In this document: piece by piece, positions 60,008-64,000 of the stretch | How the letters are laid out: every line of letters starts with the position of its first letter | Position numbering within the stretch: position 1 is the stretch's first letter | Assembly: GCA_963693285.1 (NCBI GenBank) | Contig: OY848917.1 | Location: 23,008,245-23,072,244, forward strand | DNA length: 64,000 bases | Origin: Xestospongia muta | Lineage: Eukaryota; Porifera; Demospongiae; Haplosclerida; Petrosiidae | Direction: 5' to 3' | Notes under the pieces: generated by a model | Seen by the model: the letters and a program-made list of their open reading frames with translations, nothing else | Database searches by the model: none | What the model was told of the DNA's origin: nothing | Position numbers and translations under genes: made by a program

Positions 60008-61510
60008 TTATTCTTTCCTGTACTCTACTTCCTGTTCTATATATTTCACATAATGTTCCTCTGCTATCATATGTATGTTGACTTCATTTTCTCTTACACG
60101 TAACTTGTAACGTTTAGCTAGTATCACAAACACAACTAGTATGATGACAATAATCACACTCTTGTAAACATAATAAAAAAGATTTTGACAGATCATATCA
60201 TTTTCACATTTAAAGGGAAACTTTCCATTAATATTCACTGCTAATCCACTTGCAAATGCTGCAAACCACATCCCAACCATCAACCCTCTCATTTCATGTG
60301 GAGACTGAGCTATGGTGAACTCCAATGATGTAGGAAAAATTAAAGCAAATGAAATTCCATATAAAATTTCAGGAACAATGATTGCTTTGTATGAAGTATT
60401 CAAATGAAGAAACTGTGTGCATGAAAACAAGATTACATAATATAGTTGAGCTGATAAAGCAAAAACAAGTCCCAGACCAACTCTCTTAAGCATACTTGGA
60501 GTATACTTTACAAGATGTTTATACAACATCAGAAGGTAGAGAATGATTAAAAGTAAACCAACACCAAAGTATAAAGCGTCACTTAATATATAGCAAGAAA
60601 GAAATTGTGAATTGTCATATGAAGTGTGAAATTTAAAAAGCCTGACTTCCTCAGCACACATGAGACCTACAACTGAAACAAAGAGAGGTATCAATCGTAG
60701 TACTGTCTTCACATTTTCTACTTGTTCCTCTGAGAAGGGTCCACCATAATTTTCTTACCTAAGTCTAGTCGTGAAGGGTAATCCTCCTCCCAATATGTCA
60801 AGGCACTACGATTCCTGGGATATTTATTCTTTCTAGCATAGTTGAGTACTTTAGCAATCATTTTGACAGGATTAATAATGTGAGGTGTAGTATCTAGCCA
60901 ATGTTTGAAGAGAAAGTTACTGACAATGACTGTAGATACAGATACACCTGATACTACATATGAGAAGATATAAAATTCTTTCAGCAAACATTTAACAACT
61001 TCCAAAATGACAAACACTATTGGTATAGTGACAGAATGCAAATAATTGACAGCACTCAGTTTATCTGCAGAAGCTCCTATTAACTGATCAATGTTAAATT
61101 GTACAATATTGGAGCGAAAACTACTGTACCCAATTACTTGTAGAAAGTATGCAAGACCCAAAACTGACCAATATAATGCATCATTGTTTAAATATACTTT
61201 GACAATAGCTACAATACCAGTTGTTACCCGAGAAGCAAAAGAGAAATACACATCAGTAATTATCATTTTATATCTTCCTGTCTTTACATCAGCAAATAGA
61301 CCAAAGATAGGAAATAAGAAAAAAAATTAAACAATATCCAACATCACCAACATAACTGTAAGTTTTGACTTGACTGTCATAGTAGCTTGTTGCACCAAAA
61401 TGTCTTATTAAGTTTATGTGAAGGTACATCAAAGCATTCCAGAGAATTATAAGTATTACTGACTGAGAACTTACACATTCGGTACTAGCCTTTCTTTTAG
61501 AACGACACAT
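60008..61510 (-). pseudogene. POT/SLC15-like transporter, near full length, two frameshifts
   Basis: Three consecutive minus-strand frames cover a full transporter: 61,510-61,289, 61,266-60,718 and 60,712-60,008. The breaks are an extra A in an eight-A run near 61,319-61,326 (seven in intact copies) and a lost base near 60,748-60,755 in the KYGGPF part. Motifs are kept: GRYKMIITD, ALTYWEEDYPSR and EFTIAQSPHEMRG. The tail ends EYRKE. Like the 7,184 subgroup, its usual first codon is TTG, so initiation would be at 61,504. It may be a pseudogene or an active gene with sequencing errors. Confidence 0.82.
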
Positions 61511-61516
61511 CTTCAA

Positions 61517-62311
61517 TGGTGATTAATCTTAGATAGAACTGACAAAGTATATGCATGCTTCACAAATTTATAATGTTAGTTTAACTATATAAAATATACT
61601 AAACAGTATGTTTTAGCCAGTGTGTATATAATTTCACTTTAACGGTTCATCAAAAGATAATAAGAAAAAGCAAGATGAATATAACAGTAAAAATTGGGAA
61701 TTCCAGTGTTGTAGAGCATATATTGTATGTATAATTATTGTATATGTATGTGTGTGTACATTGAATCCATGTACTTAGAGTATATGTACCTTAAATGAAG
61801 AAATCTGATTAGTCAGTTTTGAGTTCATAAATCACGTAGAACACATCTGGCAATAGTTATAAGTTTGATTTGACTGTCATAGTAGCTTGTTGCTGCAAAA
61901 TGTCTTATTAAATTTACATGAAGGTACATCAAAGCATAATGTGATTGAAGTTAAATTAACTAACCCATCCAATTCATCTATCCATCTACACACATAAGTA
62001 TCTGTCCATCAAATTGTCTATTTATCTATTATATATTTATTTATCCATCAATTTATCTACTAATTCATAAAGTCATTACATAAAGTTAACATTCATAATA
62101 TATGTTTATATTGCATACATACAGAAGGACTATAAAGAGCTTTTCTCTTTGTTTCATTGTCTACTCTTCAGCTATCTTTTCCACTAATTTCTGTGTCTGC
62201 TATTTCTCATGCATCATTTCATTTTCATATCTTTGCCATTGAGACACCAACTAGATATAAGTAAACAGAATTACATTTACATCATCACTTCCCTTCTTTC
62301 TCTCTTTTTGT
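61517..62311. other. 5' flank and spacer with a small transporter scrap
   Basis: Conserved upstream flank at 61,540-61,850. A minus-strand N-terminal scrap at about 61,857-61,940 (MYLHVNLIRHFAATSYY region). Then an imperfect TCTATCCA/TTTATCTA tetranucleotide-like stretch at 61,970-62,065. No gene. Confidence 0.5.
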
Positions 62312-62606
62312 ATTAGTCCATGTAGTTGTATTAGTCCATGTAGTTGTATTAGTCCATGTAGTTGTATTAGTGCATGTAGTTGTATTAGTCCATGTAGTTG
62401 TATTAGTAGTTGTATTAGTGCATGTAGTTGTATTAGTGCATGTAGTTGTATTAGTGCATGTAGTTGTATTAGTCCATGTAGCTGTATTAGTGCATGTAGT
62501 TGTATTAGTGCATGTAGTTGTATTAGTGCATGTAGTTGTATTAGTCCATATAGTTGTATCAGTCCATGTAGTTGTATTAGTCCATATAGTTGTATTAGTC
62601 TTATGT
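62312..62606 (+). repeat. 18-bp minisatellite, about 16 units
   Basis: Unit TAGTTGTATTAGTCCATG, alternating with TAGTTGTATTAGTGCATG; one unit is shortened near 62,396-62,407. The plus-strand frame HVVVLV is open only because the unit is a multiple of three. Confidence 0.92.
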
Positions 62607-62924
62607 ACTAAAGAAGAATCAGACTTTGCCAGAAGTTTATATTGTTTGATGCTAGATAATAATTATAATAAATGATAAATCTTAAACAGATTATTATACT
62701 TACCTGCTCATTTTACATTTTCATGGGATAAAATCATTGAATTTATCCACCACTTGAGAATGCAGGTGATGATTCACTTCTTTGTCTTACTGACAATTCA
62801 AAAGGTTTCATTATAATCGAGAACCTGAAAATAGTCTTAATGTTGTTTACCTATAAAGCCATTACAACATAATTTTGGATAGAACTGACATAACTGACAA
62901 TTGTGTTAACACAAAGACCAATCT
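62607..62924. other. Spacer, first copy of a ~65-bp direct repeat
   Basis: AAAATAGTCTTAATGTTGTT and onward (62,827-62,892) recurs at 63,116-63,181, bracketing a transporter scrap. No gene. Confidence 0.6.
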
Positions 62925-63075
62925 GTAGAATCATGTTATTTCTTTCCTGTACTCTACTTCCTGTTCTATATATCTCACATAATGTTCCTCTGCTATCATA
63001 TGTAAGTTGACTTCATTTTCTCTTACACGTAACTTGTAATGTTTAGCTAGTATCACAAACACAACTAGTACGATT
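62925..63075 (-). pseudogene. POT/SLC15-like transporter, C-terminal scrap
   Basis: The last ~45 residues (LVVFVILAKHYKLRVREN to EYRKEIT) on the minus strand, cut off at about 63,075. The segment is bracketed by the ~65-bp direct repeats. Confidence 0.8.
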
Positions 63076-64000
63076 AATATATTACTGACAATTGTGTTCA
63101 CACTAAGACTAATCTGAAAATAGTCTTAATGTTGTTTACCTATAAAGCCATTACAACATAAATTTGGATAGAACTGACAAAGTATATGCATTCTTCACAA
63201 ACTTATAACATTAGTTTAGCCATATAAAATATACCAACTAGCTTGTTTTAGTCAGTGTGTATGTAATTTCATTTTACTATTGATCAATATATAATAATGA
63301 AAAGAAAGATGAATAGTAAACATTGGAAATTCCAGTGTTGTAGAGCATACATTGTATGTATAATTATATGTGTATATATTGTAGCATATACTTAGAGATA
63401 TGTAACTAACATGAAGCAATCTGATTGGTTAATTTGAATTCAAAATCACATAGAATACGTCTGGCAACATTGATGTTAAAGTACGCACTAAATATTGTTA
63501 CCACAAGTGCTACGGAAGTGTCAAGATGTTTTAGAAATGTCTTATTATTGCCAATACAACATGGTTGCTTTCTTCTCATTCACAAATAGCAACAACAATG
63601 AAATTTAGTATTGTTAGTATAAAACTTCCTACATAGTAGCTGCAACTTAAGACTCTATAACATGTTTAGAAAGACTATGTAGCTATTATGTAGGAATTTT
63701 TATACTGCCATTTTTATTACATTCTTGTTTCAATTATTTGTACACTCAAAATAGCATTTTGTCATTTCAACCATTGTCTTTGTTACCATAATTTCATCAA
63801 TATGATGTAAGCCCAATATTGAGTTACCGCAAAGCCAAAACTGGTCTAACTCAATATGTATAAAGTCAACTAGAAGCCAAAAGGTCCTCTTTGTAGTTTA
63901 TGTCTAGTAATTGAAGCCACGAGCAAGAGATAGATACTATTTCAACTTAACTAATTGGATTAGGAACAGTTGAAACAGAATCTGCTTATAGCTTTAATTG
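63076..64000. other. Transporter flank repeats at the window edge
   Basis: 63,180-63,460 is the conserved 5' flank and 63,474-63,740 the conserved 3' flank. 63,750-63,825 is the inverse complement of spacer near 3,655-3,725. 63,836-64,000 matches spacer near 19,868-20,030 in direct orientation. No gene. Confidence 0.5.

Noticed and set aside
62370..62675. 101-codon HVVVLV-repeat plus-strand frame as a gene
   Set aside because: It is the translation of an 18-bp minisatellite and is open only for arithmetical reasons.

Overview
This is a eukaryotic, AT-rich stretch (roughly two thirds A+T) with very short spliceosomal introns (about 50-90 bp) and many tandem gene duplications. The recognisable proteins are metazoan: POT/SLC15-like transporters with an insert (ALTYWEEDYPSRLDLGKEKY...) that I associate with sponge and cnidarian paralogues, an LPCAT3/MBOAT5-like acyltransferase, an SMG1 kinase fragment and a TTF-zinc-finger hAT fragment. 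A demosponge such as Amphimedon is my best guess, by inference only. Nothing looks prokaryotic.

Left half (1-29,914): a tandem array of intronless POT/SLC15-like transporter genes, nearly all on the minus strand, in two large units (1-16,045, continuing left of the window; and 16,046-about 29,266) plus the truncated start of a third (to 29,914). Each unit carries the same series: a first transporter, decayed DUF6729-like remnants, a frameshifted transporter, a small fragment, an intact transporter, plus-strand transporter debris and a second DUF6729-like remnant. Unit 1 also contains a near-perfect 3,273-bp internal tandem duplication whose junction cuts a transporter in half. Uninterrupted transporter frames are at 10,463-11,974, 16,046-17,548 and 23,682-25,193.

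Middle (29,915-37,620): no gene I can name. It holds an orphan last exon of the acyltransferase, a decayed reverse transcriptase and a 42-bp minisatellite of about 21 copies.

Right-centre (38,090-54,313): a minus-strand tandem array of a 17-exon LPCAT3/MBOAT5-like lysophospholipid acyltransferase. I traced all exons of the copy at 52,204-54,313; they join in frame to 445 codons. The copy at 41,255-43,354 is open except for a stop at codon 5. The copies at 38,090-40,117 and 47,431-49,516 are broken, and a 5' fragment lies at 46,027-46,307. The spacers hold inverted-repeat-ended elements and hAT-like elements. Two of the hAT-like copies carry an intron-containing fragment of an SMG1-type PIKK gene.

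Right end (56,000-64,000): a more diverged and rearranged part of the transporter family. It has a plus-strand C-terminal scrap, an inverted pair of N-terminal halves, a near full-length copy with two frameshifts (60,008-61,510), an 18-bp minisatellite and further scraps.

The two families are unrelated biochemically (solute/peptide transport versus phospholipid remodelling). What links them is a shared history of duplication, decay and transposon insertion. I found no convincing new molecular system; the most notable items are the hAT-like element with captured kinase exons and the mosaic transporter array.
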